Source: Misgurnus anguillicaudatus (taxonomy: Eukaryota > Chordata > Actinopteri > Cypriniformes > Cobitidae). From it: DNA of 64,000 nt. Position numbers and translations under genes: made by a program. Positions within the stretch are counted from its first letter, which is position 1, and the number at the start of each line of letters is the position of its first letter. Below, piece after piece: positions 1-11,394 of this stretch. The stretch is from contig NC_073353.2 in assembly GCF_027580225.2 (NCBI RefSeq), positions 36,739,001 through 36,803,000 of the forward strand, given 5' to 3'. The notes below the pieces were generated by a model. It had not been told where the DNA came from. It made no database searches and saw nothing but the letters and a program-made list of their open reading frames with translations.

Positions 1-103
1 AGTTGCTTTAAACCTGTATCAATTATTTTCTTCTGCTGAACACGAATGAACATATTTTAAAAATGTTAATAACCAAAGAGATCTCGGGCACCATTCACTT
101 CCA

Positions 104-425
104 TAGTATTATTTTATCCTGCTATGGAAGTCAATGATGCTCCACATCTGCTTTGATAACATTCTTTCTTCCAGCAAAAAAAATCATTTATACAGGTTTG
201 GAACAACTTGAGCACTAATGATGACAGAATCTTCATTTTTCGGTGAACCATAACTTTAATGTAATAGTATTATTTTATCCTGCTATGGAAGTCAATGATG
301 CTCCACATCTGCTTTGATAACATTCTTTCTTCCAGCAAAAAAAATCATTTATACAGGTTTGGAACAACTTGAGCACTAATGATGACAGAATCTTCATTTT
401 TCGGTGAACCATAACTTTAATGTAA
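104..425. repeat. Perfect 161-bp tandem duplication
   Basis: Two head-to-tail copies (104-264 and 265-425) look identical base for base, both starting TAGTATTATTTTATCCTGC and ending AACTTTAATGTAA. Identity implies a recent duplication or an assembly duplication. The rest of 1-567 shows nothing recognisable. Confidence 0.9.
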
Positions 426-567
426 AGTCTGGCACTGGTCCGAGTTCATGGTATTTGAAAAACAGTAGGCAAACAGTACCTGGATGACCTAAAAAAGTGA
501 TTGTAATAAAAATACCAATCTTTAAGTGATCCCAAGTAATGTATTCCTTATCATTTATTTGTACTTG

Positions 568-805
568 TTAAAGGCGGGGTGCACGACCTCTGAAAGCCAA
601 TGTTGATATTTGAAATCACCTAAACAAACACACCCCTACCTCAATAGAATCTGGACCTTCTTTTGATAGACCCGCCCCACACATACGCAACCCAGGCACA
701 TTGTCGGTTAGTAGACACGCCCCTTACTGCTGATTGGCTACGAGTGTGTTTTGGTCCGAATCCCTTTTCCAAGCGTTTCTCAAAAATCGTGCACCCCGCC
801 TTTAA
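568..805. mobile_element. TTAA-ended MITE, copy 1
   Basis: Ends are a 19-bp inverted repeat, TTAAAGGCGGGGTGCACGA at 568 and its exact complement ending at 805. The terminal TTAA could be the target duplication, as in piggyBac-type elements. A second diverged copy lies at 7851-8100. It has no coding capacity, so this is a non-autonomous DNA transposon. The family name is not known to me. Confidence 0.8.
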
Positions 806-974
806 TCAATGCATACTTAGGCCTACATTATGGTCGCAGTTGTTGTGATTATGTCATAGTTGAAAGGACGAATCACATGACAATGAAAAGTGGCTGATGC
901 AGAATGCAAGAAATGTATTCAAACTTCAAAAATAACATATAGGAACATACAGTAAAGTACACGATTTCCAACAT

Positions 975-2604
975 AATCTCACAGAAAGTCGTGTAGACGC
1001 GCAGCTCAGCGCCACACTGTTCTAAAAAAATCGAACACATTGTTTTCTATAAGTATACGCACATCGGCGCCGACAGGTGGCGCTTGTCCGCGCTGCCCAG
1101 TTTTGACTCAGGAAGTTACTCAAATCCCTGTCGTGCCACAGAGCGCCACTCACATAGTTTAACATTAAATAACATCATATTTGTCCCAATCATTAATGAT
1201 TAACATTGGCTGCTAACGCATATTTTGCATTTTGAAGTAGACGCTATCTGACTAAACTCACGCTTCCGGTTTACGATGCTTTTGAGTTGTCCTAGACGCG
1301 ACTCTACGTGGCGCTGCGCGTCTGATGTGCGACCCCCTTTATAGTCCTGTATTAAAATTTTATTAATTTATTTGTGTTCAGGGTTTTTATCGTGTCACTT
1401 GCACAAATTTTTATAAATAGTTTTTTGTGTCCATGGTAGGGATGCACCGAATCCAGGATTCGGATTCGGCCGAATACTTGGCTTTTTGACGGGGTTTGGG
1501 TTCGGCCGAATCCTAGATTTTTTCCCCACCGAACCGAACCCTAGGCTTGCGCTATGCTGGTCGACGTCACGCGGCCGTTGTTTACACACCTCGGGTGCTG
1601 ACGTGGAGATGAGCTTTTTCTTTCGGTGAGCTTAGGGGCTGGACACACCAAAACTTTTAAACGCGCATGAAAACGCCTTGAGGACGCCCAATGCCAGCTG
1701 TATTTCAGCCGAGCGCTTTGGTAGCTGTGATGCTTCAGCTGTAAGCCGGTTGGTTGCTGTGGTAATGTCCCGCCCCTCCTCCACTGTAATTGGACGGCCG
1801 TGTGAAAACTGACATTGATGAGCGGAGATTTTCACTCAAAGTTGAATAATTTTGAACTCTCGGCGCTCAGCGCTGAGCACGGAAGAAACCAGAGCGCCGG
1901 TTTTCAGCGCGGAAAAAACCCGCTAGCTGCTTGCTTATTGGAAAAACGAGCGTGTCGCAACGCATCGCTTTCATTATGCAAAGGCTTATGGTAATTGTCA
2001 AAATAGTTTTTCCAACTTGTCATCCTGGCATAATGTTGCCTATCATTTTTTTACAGTTAAAATTAAATAAAATGAAAAATACTGCTGCGGACGTTGTTTA
2101 CTTCATTAATGTGTTTTACTGTGTTTATGGAATAAGGATGCGAGTAGGATTCGGTATTTGGTTTCGGATTCGGCCGAACCCAAAAAATCTGGATTCGGTG
2201 CATCCCTAGTCCATGGCACGACTTTCTTTTTCATGTCATTTTACGTATTGTTTTTTTTTTTTCTATTTTTAAATCATTCTCGCTTGGGGTTAGAGTTGGG
2301 GTTTGGGTTAGGATGTCTAAAAATTTAACAGAAAGTGATTCTAACACCAACACCAAGCGACAATGGTAAGAAAATAGGAAAAATAAAAACAATGAAAAAA
2401 CAATACATAAAATGAATCGAAAAAGAAAGTCGTGTCACGGACACAAGAAAATATTTATAGAAATTTGTATATTCATATAATATTCGTATATTCGAGTGTC
2501 AGGAAAAAGACACTCGGCTCAAGGCACGAAAAAGCTGAATTTCATGCCATGGACATGAATAAATTAATAACATTTTGCGTGACTACTCGACTTTCTGTGA
2601 GATC
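975..2604. repeat. Large imperfect inverted-repeat element, interrupted by a hAT-like insertion
   Basis: Outer arms: AATCTCACAGAAAGTCGTGTAG near 975 matches the complement of 2580-2604. A second inverted match pairs about 1390-1436 with about 2433-2480, and a third inverted pair surrounds 2215-2440. A GC-rich palindromic piece at 990-1335 (GACGCGCAG, GCGCCAC) sits in the left arm. It looks like an old non-autonomous DNA transposon into which the element at 1437-2208 jumped. Confidence 0.55.
1437..2208. mobile_element. hAT-like non-autonomous transposon with perfect 8-bp TSD
   Basis: Termini are TAGGGATGCACCGAATCC at 1437 and the complementary GGATTCGGTGCATCCCTA ending at 2208. GTCCATGG flanks both sides (1429-1436 and 2209-2216), an exact 8-bp target duplication typical of hAT elements. 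The subterminal sequence is rich in TTCGGCCGAA. The 772-bp body has no transposase, so it would need a trans-acting source. It is nested inside the inverted repeat at 975-2604. Confidence 0.85.
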
Positions 2605-2609
2605 AGTCT

Positions 2610-2835
2610 GACTGATTTCGGACATTGCTTTCATTTAGCATTTTTTCTCTGACCCTTAATGGATTCTGCAAAAATAGTATTTCTGAATTTCGTGAGGGTG
2701 GGTTTAAGTTGATTTGACGCAAAAGTATTTGATGAACGTATAGTACATGTCGAGAGCATTCGGTTACAATAATTATCTAATTTTTAACGGGGGTGTTGTT
2801 TAGTGGCTTTTGCATCTGAACTCTTTACATGTTTG
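2610..2835. repeat. Dispersed repeat, copy 1 (partner at 16245-16460)
   Basis: Shares an ordered set of blocks with 16245-16460: GGATTCTGC, AGTATTTCT, GAGAGCATTCGG versus GAAAGCATTGGG, and GGCTTTTGCATC before CTCTTT or ATCTTT. Diverged, with no clear termini and no coding potential. Class unknown. Confidence 0.55.
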
Positions 2836-3880
2836 TTGCATTTTGGACCTTTAGTTTAATAGATTTGTGGACTATTAGTTGAAAAAAATGAAAGATAAAG
2901 AGAATTATGCAAGCCCTTAAAATGAAATGCTTAAAAGCAGCAGCAAGTGTTGAGTCATCAATGCATCACAGACACAGCGGTCTGTTTCTAACACAACTGC
3001 AGTGGAGAAGATTTTCATATTGTTAAGAAACATCTACAACATCTCTTGCCGTGAATGCTATAAATGATCAAATCTTCATTTGTAATTAGGGTCTTATCAC
3101 ATGGAGAAATCTTTCTCACGTATTTAATTAGACCAGGATACCTGCGGATATGCACTTCTCAACTAATGCAGTAATGAGATATCAAAAATGCAGTGCATGT
3201 TAAAAACAAGATTTTCGTCACCCAGTCGATTTATTTCAATTTCTTTCCAGTGAGCTTTGTCAGGATGCATTGATGTAGGAGAGCGTATGTTGTTCCAGTG
3301 CTGATACTGATGTAGGCTACATGTTGTCTAGTTGCGTCGTGGCCTATTTACTGTATGATAAAGAGTCACAGCTGTCCAGGTTTGCATAGAGAGACAAGTC
3401 AAGCTATTTTTTTAAATGATTACTCTGATTATATAATGATTAGTAAGCATTGGAGAGGCAGGGAGGGATTTGGACTGAGACTCAGCTTGTAATGGGATGC
3501 AAATGAAATACTTAAAATTTACATTGAACACACAGTCCGTATTTGTGTGTTGTGTTTGTAGCATGGGTGTGTGTGTTGTACTGACAGAAAGATGTAGAGC
3601 TTAATCCACCAAAACCCAAATGCTTATCTACAATATTATCCTAGCACACTTTCTTTGAGGTTATTTTTTACTTTGACCTGATGATTCCAGCTTTCCTGGT
3701 CTCCATTGCTTCTTATTCTAATGCTTGAATCTGTAATATAAATATTCCTGAACCTTATTCATTTGTTATACAGTAACAATATAGTGAAAGGTTTAAACCA
3801 CGCACAGTAGTTGACAGCATTAAACCAAAATCTTATTAATTTCTGTCTATTATATCAAACAAACTAGTACATTAAATGTC
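2836..3880. other. Non-coding AT-rich stretch, no recognised feature
   Basis: No open frame of note, no repeat I recognise and no splice-bounded exon. Mostly unique AT-rich sequence, with a short TG-rich tract near 3540-3575. Confidence 0.5.
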
Positions 3881-3884
3881 TTAA

Positions 3885-4200
3885 GTCGCACAGGTATATT
3901 TGAAGCAATAGTCAACAATACATTGTACGGTTCAAAATTTTTCTTTTTTTGCCAAAAATCATTAGGATATTAAGTAAAGATCATGTACTATAAAGATATT
4001 TAGTAAATATATCAAAAATGTCTTTATCATTGGTAATACGTGTTGCTAAGGACTTCATTTGGACAAATGTAAAGGCGATTTTCTCAATATTTAGATTATT
4101 TTGCACCCTTTGATTCCAAAAAATCTTTTGTCCTATCCCAACAAACCATACATCTAACAAACCCTTATCACTGGTATTGTGGTCCAGGGTCCAGATTAAT
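3885..4200. repeat. Dispersed DNA repeat family A, copy 1
   Basis: Carries the family blocks CAATACATTGTACGG, ATTAGGATATTAAG, GCTAAGGACTTCATTTGGAC and an end close to TGGTTTTGTGGTCCAGGGTC. Related copies lie at 4575-4772 plus 6166-6330, 45570-46245 and 51305-52085. A common cyprinid interspersed repeat with no coding potential. Confidence 0.6.
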
Positions 4201-4772
4201 AATACTACAATTGTTTGTATCCTTACTCAGGGAGAAGAGGTTGCTGAGGGTTATATTTGCTTACTTTGTCTGATCCAGGATCAGGGTTTTAACCACAGGC
4301 AGGGCGTGTGTAAGTCTATATTGTCATTTCCTGGCCATGTATGTATGAATATAGATGTTAGCATGCTGATCGTGCTTTTGGTACAATGCTGTTTTTTACT
4401 GCCGGACACAGATCAGTTTTCACAATCCAAATCCTAGCGTTTCATAATGTTATATGAAGCTGATTTTGGACATTGCTTACATTGATCATCGCTGCATGTA
4501 TGTAAGAAAATATATATATTTTTTAAATATTTATTTAAGAAAAAATACAAATTTTTGTGAAAAGATTTTTGTGATCCAGGTCTTAAGTCGCATGGGTATA
4601 TTTGTAGCAATAACCAACAATACATTATATGGGTCAAAATTTTCGATTTTTCTTTTATGTAAAAATCACGTTCCATGAAGATATTTTGTAAATTCCCTAC
4701 CCTGAATATATCAAAACTTTTCTTTTGGGAACGGATGCAGTTGCTAAGGACTTCATTTGGACAACTTTAAAG

Positions 4773-6165
4773 TAGGGGTAAGCGATATGTGAAACATATC
4801 ATATCACGATTGTTTAAGGACAAATCACGATTTCACGATTTTATCACTACTTTTTTTCATGTTGTTTTTTTAAAGACTATTTTGCCATTACTGAGGCTTA
4901 AAGGAACAGTATGTAAGAAATTTCTATCAATGAATCATAAAATGGCCCTGATTTTTCACTAGACATTAAGAAATCATTTTAATTTCAAATACTTATATCA
5001 CTGACAACAGTGGTCTGGCCAGGATATTGTCATTTAAAGGCGCTCTAAGCGAATTGACGCGTTTTAGACCATAAAACATTTTTTGTTACATACAGCAAAC
5101 ATCTCCTCACTATCTGCTTGCTGCCTGTCCGCTGATCAGACGGTAAAAAAACGCGATCTCTGTAGACAGCTCAGGCTCGAAAAACGGCAATATCAACATA
5201 GTGGCCAAACCTAGCACAACAAAACATAACAAAGTGTTCCAGCCAATAAACGACAAGAAGGATTTGGGGGTGGGGGTAAGGCGCGTTCTTGAAAGCACGG
5301 ACGGGAGAGGGAGGGGGAGGTGTTAGCTACGCTTCGTTTGTTTGAAAACAGTTCAAACATCAACAGGAAGTGACGTCGCACATTATTCGCTTAGAGAGCC
5401 TTTAAAAAGTGGAGTTGCAGCCCTCAACTGATGTTTATGTTGTTATTTAGTGTATTAGCCACCAGTTGTGTGATTGCAGTACCAGTTTTAGCCACAAGTT
5501 TTGTGATTGCAATACCAGTTTTGGCCACAATCCTACATACTGTTCCTTTAATACAGCCATACTAATGCCCCCATTTAAAAATGCAGTCCTACAAGCTTAC
5601 AAATTATGCGTGGACATTGCGTGGATATTACCCGTACAACAGCGCATGCGCGAGAAAATTTTGAGACAGGACACTCCACTACAAACAATTACAGAAGGAA
5701 ATAGACAGCATTTGCACACACACTATCATTTTCTCTTCTTTAATTTTCATTTCTTTCAAGAACAGAAAGCTGTGGAGCATTTTCGTCACCATAATGTTTG
5801 ATTCCTGTTTTTGTTTTGTTCTAAACTTTGTTTGCAGTGGTGGATTGGCTGCTTTCTTCGTGTCCCCTAAATGTTTTAATGTAAATGTCGCAAATCAGTG
5901 CTGCCCTGACGGCCTGGTAGAGAAATAATTTGAGGAAGAAATAATTTGTACTGAGTATGTGTCGAACACTGGACATCCGCGCATAGCCGCGGTGACTTTA
6001 AAAGCTCCGCGTACGCGGAAAAAGGTATACCCGGCCATTATGTAGCGCGCGCCTCAGTTTGTCGCGTACTTGATGTAGGCACGATACAACGATTTTTTCA
6101 GAAAAAAGTGGATCGTGGAGACATTTTAATCGTTCACGATCAAATATTGTCATATCGCACAGCCA
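4773..6165. mobile_element. hAT-like non-autonomous element, host of a nested insertion
   Basis: Starts TAGGGGTAAGCGATATG and ends CATATCGCACAGCC, a partly complementary pair with an internal ATCACGAT-type subterminal motif on both sides. It interrupts repeat family A and itself contains the TTAA element at 4898-5551. No transposase frame was seen. The flanking duplication is not clear, so family assignment is tentative. Confidence 0.5.
4898..5551. mobile_element. TTAA-ended non-autonomous element nested in 4773-6165
   Basis: Begins TTAAAGGAACAGTATGT and ends with the near complement ACATACTGTTCCTTTAA at 5551. Pieces of the same family recur at about 30145-30290 and about 36965-37093 (opposite orientation), and its internal CTCTAAGCGAAT block appears at 40685 and 42945. 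The open frames at 5110-5298 and 5466-5801 are chance frames in it. Confidence 0.65.
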
Positions 6166-6330
6166 ATGTTTAGATTTATTGCAGCCTCATATTCCAGATC
6201 CAAATATTGTCCTATGCTAACAAACCATACATCAATGGAAAGCATTTGATAAACTTTCATATGATGTATAACTATCAATGTTTAAAAAATTAACCTTATG
6301 ACTGGTTTTGTGGTCCAGGTCACATTTATT

Positions 6331-7518
6331 TATTATGGTAGCACAATGTGATTTATGTAAAAGTATTTGATTATGTCAGGTTAAAGTAGTTTTGCATTTT
6401 GCTCCATATTCCCTGAGTGCTCCATATTCTCTTGATGAAGAGTCCTCCTGCTTCGACTGGGCTCAGATGAAGATCTCAGCTCAGTATGTGGTGTGTGTTA
6501 CTAAACTGATCTCTAAAAGGTGAAGACGGGTCTGGTAATCTGTGATTTGGTGCTGCTGTGCTGCGATCACACCTGTTAGCGGAATAGCAGCGACTCAGAC
6601 AGGCTGTGAACATGACACTTCAATACAAACGGCCTTTTTAACTCATTGAGCGCTCACAGGGGAGAAACGGCACCATGCGCTGCATTAAACAGCAGCCTTG
6701 AGCGATTGGGGGATTTTATTGGATGTGCTTTAGTGGAAGATTTTTTTCCTTGAATGTGATGGTCGCTTGACTAGGATTAGATAAAAATGAATGCAGTTGT
6801 TTGTCAGTAATGCAGTTAGCAGTGATGGCTGAATATTTGTTATGATTATAATGAGTTAAATGAATGACAGCATGTGCAGTGAGTATCTGTGATACTTGAA
6901 GTGCTATATCTTTTTTTGAAGACTAGTAAGGATGGGAATTAAAGAGCACCTAGTTCATTGCTAAAAACAACGTTATTTTGTGTATTTGGTATAATACAAT
7001 ATGTTTGCGTGGTTTATGGTTAAAAAAACATTATTTTCCACATATCGTACATTTTTGTAGCTCCAGATTTCACTCTCTTCCTGAAATGCACAGATTTGAA
7101 AAGCGCTGTGTCCCTGATTGGCCAGCAAATCTGTACGTTGTGATTGGCCTGAATACATTTGACGTCAGCCGGAAATGTGACGCTCCTTACAGTGTTTGAA
7201 AGATTAGCTCACAATGCAATGCTAACAGGAGTTAACTTACAGGCTTTGAGTCCAAAGTAGGAGGAATTATGATAATGTCTGTCTTTACTACAAACTGTTG
7301 CCTACAATCCGTGTATTTGTTGTAGTCCAAGAAAAGAGATTTACACGGGAGACGATAACTCGCGTCATCGTTTACTTTGTGGTTTGTACCTTTTGCTTAT
7401 CGTTAACATGTACTAATACACACTTACACACCAAAGGAAATTTAAAAATGTGAATCGGACAATAGTTACTCTTTAAAGTAAAATTTTAATGCACGGACCT
7501 TGCCATGGTTTGGCGCCT
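6331..7518. other. Unique non-coding stretch
   Basis: No exon or recognised transposon. 6400-6760 is more GC-balanced and non-repetitive, with repeated CTCCATATTC blocks at 6410-6430, and could hold conserved non-coding sequence. The frames at 6973-7199 overlap on both strands and look like chance. Confidence 0.4.
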
Positions 7519-7850
7519 AGGGTTGCAAAATTCTGGGAATTTTCAAGGCTGGAAACTTTCCATTGGAATTAATGGTAATATATGGGAATTAACGGGAATA
7601 AATGGGAATTAACGAGAATTAACGGGAATATGAAAAAAATGCCTATAATTGGGTATAACAGGGAACCTAAATGTAGTTTAAATCTTGCATATCTAGCATA
7701 ATCTAACATAATCTTGTTTTGGCCTTGACTATCACAGAAGCCACAATTGATGCATTTGAGCCAAGCACTACCTCAAGTCAAGAAAGTTTTGATGATAAAA
7801 TCAATGAAAACAATATGTTTGATCTATGGTATCAGTGCCAAAATTTTGTT

Positions 7851-8100
7851 TAAAGGCGGGGTGCATAATCTCTGAAAGCCAATGTTGACATTTGAAATCA
7901 CCTAAACAAACACGCCCCTACCCCAATAGAATCTGGACCTTCTTTTGATAGTCCCGCCCCACAAATATGCAACTCAAGACAATGATGTCATTTAGTAGAT
8001 GCGCCCCTTACTGCTGATTGGCTACAAGTGTGTTTTGGTACTCGACCCGACTTCCTTTTCCAAAGTGTTTTTAAAAACATAATGCACGACACCTTTAACT
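7851..8100. mobile_element. TTAA-ended MITE, copy 2
   Basis: Same order of sequence as 568-805, including GAATCTGGACCTTCTTTTGATAG and TTACTGCTGATTGGCTAC, with more diverged ends (TTTAAAGGCGGGGTGCATAA and TGCACGACACCTTTAA). Inserted in the hAT-like element 7520-8871, so the MITE is the younger insertion. Confidence 0.75.
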
Positions 8101-8174
8101 AGCAAATAGCAAAATGGGTTTATACAGTAGCTAGCTAGCTAGCTAGCCAGTAGTCTAAATGTAAGCTAGCACCT

Positions 8175-8484
8175 CTACTGAAAAACCCAGCTAAGACCAG
8201 CATAAGCTGGTGAGCTGGTTTTAGCTGGTCTCCAGCTTGGTTTTAGCTGGTTTTGCTGGTGTAGTTAACTGGTTTTGGGTTTTGCTGGTGTAGCAAGCTG
8301 GACTAGCTGTGTTTTGGTCACTTTTTAAGCTGGTCTAGCTGGACTTAGTTGTGTCAGGCTGGAAGACCAGCTGGCCCACCAGCATGACCAGCTTTGTCAG
8401 TCTGGGAGGACCAGCGTAAATCACCTTAAACCAGCTAAAACCAGCTACCAGCTTATGCTGGTCTTAGCTGGATTTTTCAGTAGG
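8175..8484. mobile_element. Palindromic AGCTGG-rich MITE
   Basis: Terminal inverted repeats of about 38 bp: CTACTGAAAAACCCAGC at 8175 mirrors GCTGGATTTTTCAGTAG ending at 8483. The interior is an array of CCAGC/AGCTGG words that pair with one another. A common teleost foldback element with no coding function. Confidence 0.8.
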
Positions 8485-8871
8485 GACTATTTCATTGAAA
8501 GTTTATGAGGCTAGATATAATGTAGCTAGCTCAAGCTGTGACGCTCTTTCTTCAAAAATCTGCTGGCCAGTTTTCTGTTATCATACTGAATAACTACACT
8601 ACCCAAAATTTTGCACACATTTTTATGTCTCTTGTGCTCAATAATTCAATTTGTGAGCGATAATTCAAAATTTGTATCACCTTTGCATGCATGTCTGCTT
8701 ATGACCAAACAAAATGTTTATTTATGTTTGTTTGTGATATATGATATAAAATTTCCAAATAATTCCAATAAATTCCTGTTAAGTTTCCAATTTGGAAAAT
8801 GCCCCAGATTAAGTTCCCATGGAAAATTTCCGAAAATTTCCCAGAAACATTCTGCACCTTTGCAACCCTAT

Positions 8872-9620
8872 AGGTGCCTGGTTATTGTTGTTGCCGCTGA
8901 AACCGTCTATAACCAAAATAACCACGGTATGACTACACGTACAAAAACACAGAAGCAGAAGATACATTGTTCATCTGCTGGTTTTGAACGGTCAAGTTAA
9001 GGGCTCCAGAGAGTCTGTTAGCAATGCTGTATCTTTATTTAGATCATGTTGGAGCTGAGGGATCATGCATGCCTGTGATTAGCCTTTGGATGAGCTCTTT
9101 ATCTCTCTGTGGAGCCACCATGTAGCAAAATCCCAGATTGGAGACAGCTGGAGAGAAGCTAACTAATAAACCCTTGCATTCAGTTTGTCTGAAGCCACCA
9201 CACATTTCTACATGTTGAGCTGAATGTCCCCTGCTTAGGATGTAAGCTGACTGCTCCATATCCAAGGCCTTCACATTGAAGGTAGAGGCCTTCACAGTCA
9301 CAAAGCCAGAAGGAGATGGTTTCTATAGAATCCAATGCACCAGGGGCCATTAGCTAAATCTTACGTGTGCTTTGTGTGCCTAATTGTAGGAGATAAGAGG
9401 CTATTAGCGTTAATAATTCACCTGCAGCTGCCCCTGATGTATGCTTAGTGAGGACCTTAATGTGCCCTACATGTTCTCCGGTGTGGGGGAAACATGTTGT
9501 CATCTGTGAAAGCATTAGGGCCCTTTAACAAGAGAATGCAAATTTGAACACAAGCGCACACTTAACTGGATGCCACGAGTTGGTTGTGTCAGCTTGTTTT
9601 TAGTGGCTTTGTGTTATTTC
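8872..9620. other. Unique non-coding stretch
   Basis: No exon is recognised. The minus-strand 85-codon frame at 9044-9301 has no domain I know. 9340-9540 is non-repetitive, with motifs such as GCTATTAGCGTTAATAATTC, and could be conserved non-coding DNA, but conservation cannot be judged from one sequence. Confidence 0.4.
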
Positions 9621-9624
9621 TGTG

Positions 9625-9715
9625 TACCTGTAGCTCAATCTGTAGGTCATTAGCAATGTAAAGGATGTGGATTTCATTCCCATGGAAAACACACAATGAC
9701 CAGATGTATAGATTG
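9625..9715 (+). repeat. tRNA-derived SINE head fragment
   Basis: CCTGTAGCTCAATCTGTAGG resembles an RNA polymerase III A box, followed by a B-box-like GGATTTCATTCCC, then the AGATGTATAGATTGTATGC tail also seen after the SINE at 19726. Degenerate; not a functional tRNA. Confidence 0.55.
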
Positions 9716-9874
9716 TATGCTGAGAAGTGTTAGCTTTCCGCCCAGCCTACCTCAGAGCTCGTTCTCGTCAGCGCGTGTGCAAAAGTATTATTGTGAACGC
9801 ATACTTAGCAAGAATACTTAGATTACTTACATAACACTCTGAAATACAATCAATGGTTGATAAAGCACAATTAC

Positions 9875-10089
9875 CTGTTGAGAAGAAATGTGGCAAGCTC
9901 TGCATCCAGCTTGAAATCTCGTAGATTCCTTTCAAATGCCGGTCCGATATTGATCCTAGTTTTATTACGGTCACAGTCGCTTTCTATCTTTGTTTCCTTC
10001 TTTTCATTTGTTGTTTTCCTAGCTCTAGTTGTTAACCGAGAAATCGGAAGTTTGTTACTGAAAGTTCTCTCCGCCATCACGCTGTTCAA
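9875..10089 (-). pseudogene. First coding exon of a transposon-type protein with an N-I-G-P-A-F motif
   Basis: On the minus strand an ATG at 10087-10089 opens a frame that ends at a good splice donor (AACAG then GTAATTG, donor at 9873-9874). The product is Lys/Arg/Thr-rich for about 45 residues, then reads RINIGPAFERNLRDFKLDAE and ends ELATFLLN. From memory, this Arg-Ile-Asn-Ile-Gly ... Asp-Ala-Glu-Leu-Ala segment recurs at the N-terminus of many uncharacterised repetitive fish proteins, usually with an RWRDL-type stretch after the Phe; here that part seems shortened. No downstream exons are recognised toward 9700, so it is probably a truncated copy. No function is assigned. Confidence 0.45.
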
Positions 10090-10429
10090 ACCAAAACACC
10101 TATGAATTCAGGCGAATGCACGTGATATTGTAATGCGCGCGAGGGGGATCTGTGGCACGTGCAGGTACTGTGATTGACAGGCAGATTTTACACAGCCCTG
10201 CGCTGATTGGACCAAATAAACCGGGAGCGGTGGATTTTTGCAAAAGCACGTTTTTTTTTTTTTTAAACAGTCTAATTTATGTTGTTCTATCGGAGCATAG
10301 TGTTGGTTTCAGTGAATATGATAAAAAAATATGATCAAATAAGTTGCCGACCACAGCTTAAAGTCCAGAAAAAATTTAAAGTTTTGATTTTATGAAAATT
10401 TACTTTTTCTGACTATTATGCATAGTGCC

Positions 10430-11161
10430 TAGGGATGCTCATATCAGTTAATTTTCCCGATCGACAACCGTAGCTTCTGAACCGAACATTAACCGTTAAC
10501 CTATAAGATTTCAATATGAAATTGTCATTGAGTAAAAATACAGTTGACGGTTGTCTGAACTAGTAAAAACAAAACATTTAATTTGAACGTGCAAACAGCA
10601 GCGATAGATCAACAACCGAACCTGGATTCATACATTATCAGATATTCACGCAACATTACCTTATTAAAAAGCACGCGATCAGTCCAGAGGATTAATATCC
10701 AAAAAGGGCAGATTGTCTCTGTTTCATTTACCACAGTGGTCATAGCAGGACGCTTTTCAGAAAGTTTTGCTTTTGCGTCGTCTTTCTCCGTTTGTGCAAA
10801 AAGAGAGATGTTTATGGTCAGGGTCAGAGGCCATCAGCGAACGTCTGTCCGGATGTGCGCGAGACCGAGGCGGACCGCGTCAGCTTGCGCGGATACGCGC
10901 GCGTCTCCATTCAGCTTCCAAACACGCATACAAATGATTTCTCATACAAATGATTACTTTATCAGACCGTCAGGGCAGCAATGATTTGTGTCATTTACAG
11001 GAAATTCACAAATTAAAGATAGAAAAGTGGCGAAATGTCTGTCGGCTCATAACGACACCCACCATGCATTAACAAATATTTTTTTCTTTTAACTGATAAC
11101 GTTAATCGGTCATAAATTCTTACCTTCGGTTAACGGTTAAACGGTCAATGTGAAGATCCCT
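10430..11161. mobile_element. hAT-like non-autonomous element
   Basis: Left end TAGGGATGCTCATATCAG with subterminal ACCGTTAACC. The right end is rich in GGTTAACGGTTAAACGGTC and closes GATCCCTA. Complementary subterminal GTTAAC words and TAGGG/CCCTA tips fit the hAT type, but no convincing target duplication is visible. The 133-codon frame at 10583-10984 is internal, Arg/Ser-rich and matches no domain I know. Confidence 0.55.
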
Positions 11162-11394
11162 AATGCCAGTAGCCCTAACATCCATACGCAGTAAAAAAGT
11201 TTGGCATCGTTCATGAATTCGAAGTACATGCGGAGATAGCAGCTTTACCTAGATACTTCCTATGACAAGACCCCTGTTCTAAGATGGTGGCAGTTTTGAC
11301 GCATGCTTACTTAGAACCCCAAGGTAACATCTAGTGTATATATCTATGGTCTCCAAAATGGTGCATGGATCTATGTATGTTTTGATAATCTTTT

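Larger units (their letters stand above)
4575..6330. repeat. Dispersed repeat family A, copy 2, split by an insertion
   Basis: The left part (4575-4772) stops after GGACAACTTTAAAG. The right part resumes near 6166 with TTTAGATTTATTGCAGCC and ends at TGGTTTTGTGGTCCAGGTCAC. Compared with the 45.6-kb copy, the gap is explained by the transposon at 4773-6165. Confidence 0.6.
7520..8871. mobile_element. hAT-like non-autonomous element with two nested MITEs
   Basis: Left end TAGGGTTGCAAAATTCTGGG, right end containing TTCCCAGAAAC and finishing TTTGCAACCCTA. Flanks TTGGCGCC and TAGGTGCC agree at 6 of 8 positions, consistent with a decayed 8-bp target duplication. The left half has degenerate GGGAATTAA(C/T)G iterations. 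Contains the TTAA MITE at 7851-8100 and the palindrome at 8175-8484. The 129-codon frame at 8611-9000 runs through its right end and is not a gene. Confidence 0.65.

Noticed and set aside
8611..9000. 129-codon plus-strand frame
   Set aside because: It runs through the right terminus of the hAT-like element at 7520-8871, so it spans a transposon boundary.
10583..10984. 133-codon plus-strand frame
   Set aside because: It lies wholly inside a hAT-like non-autonomous element and shows no transposase motif or splice border.
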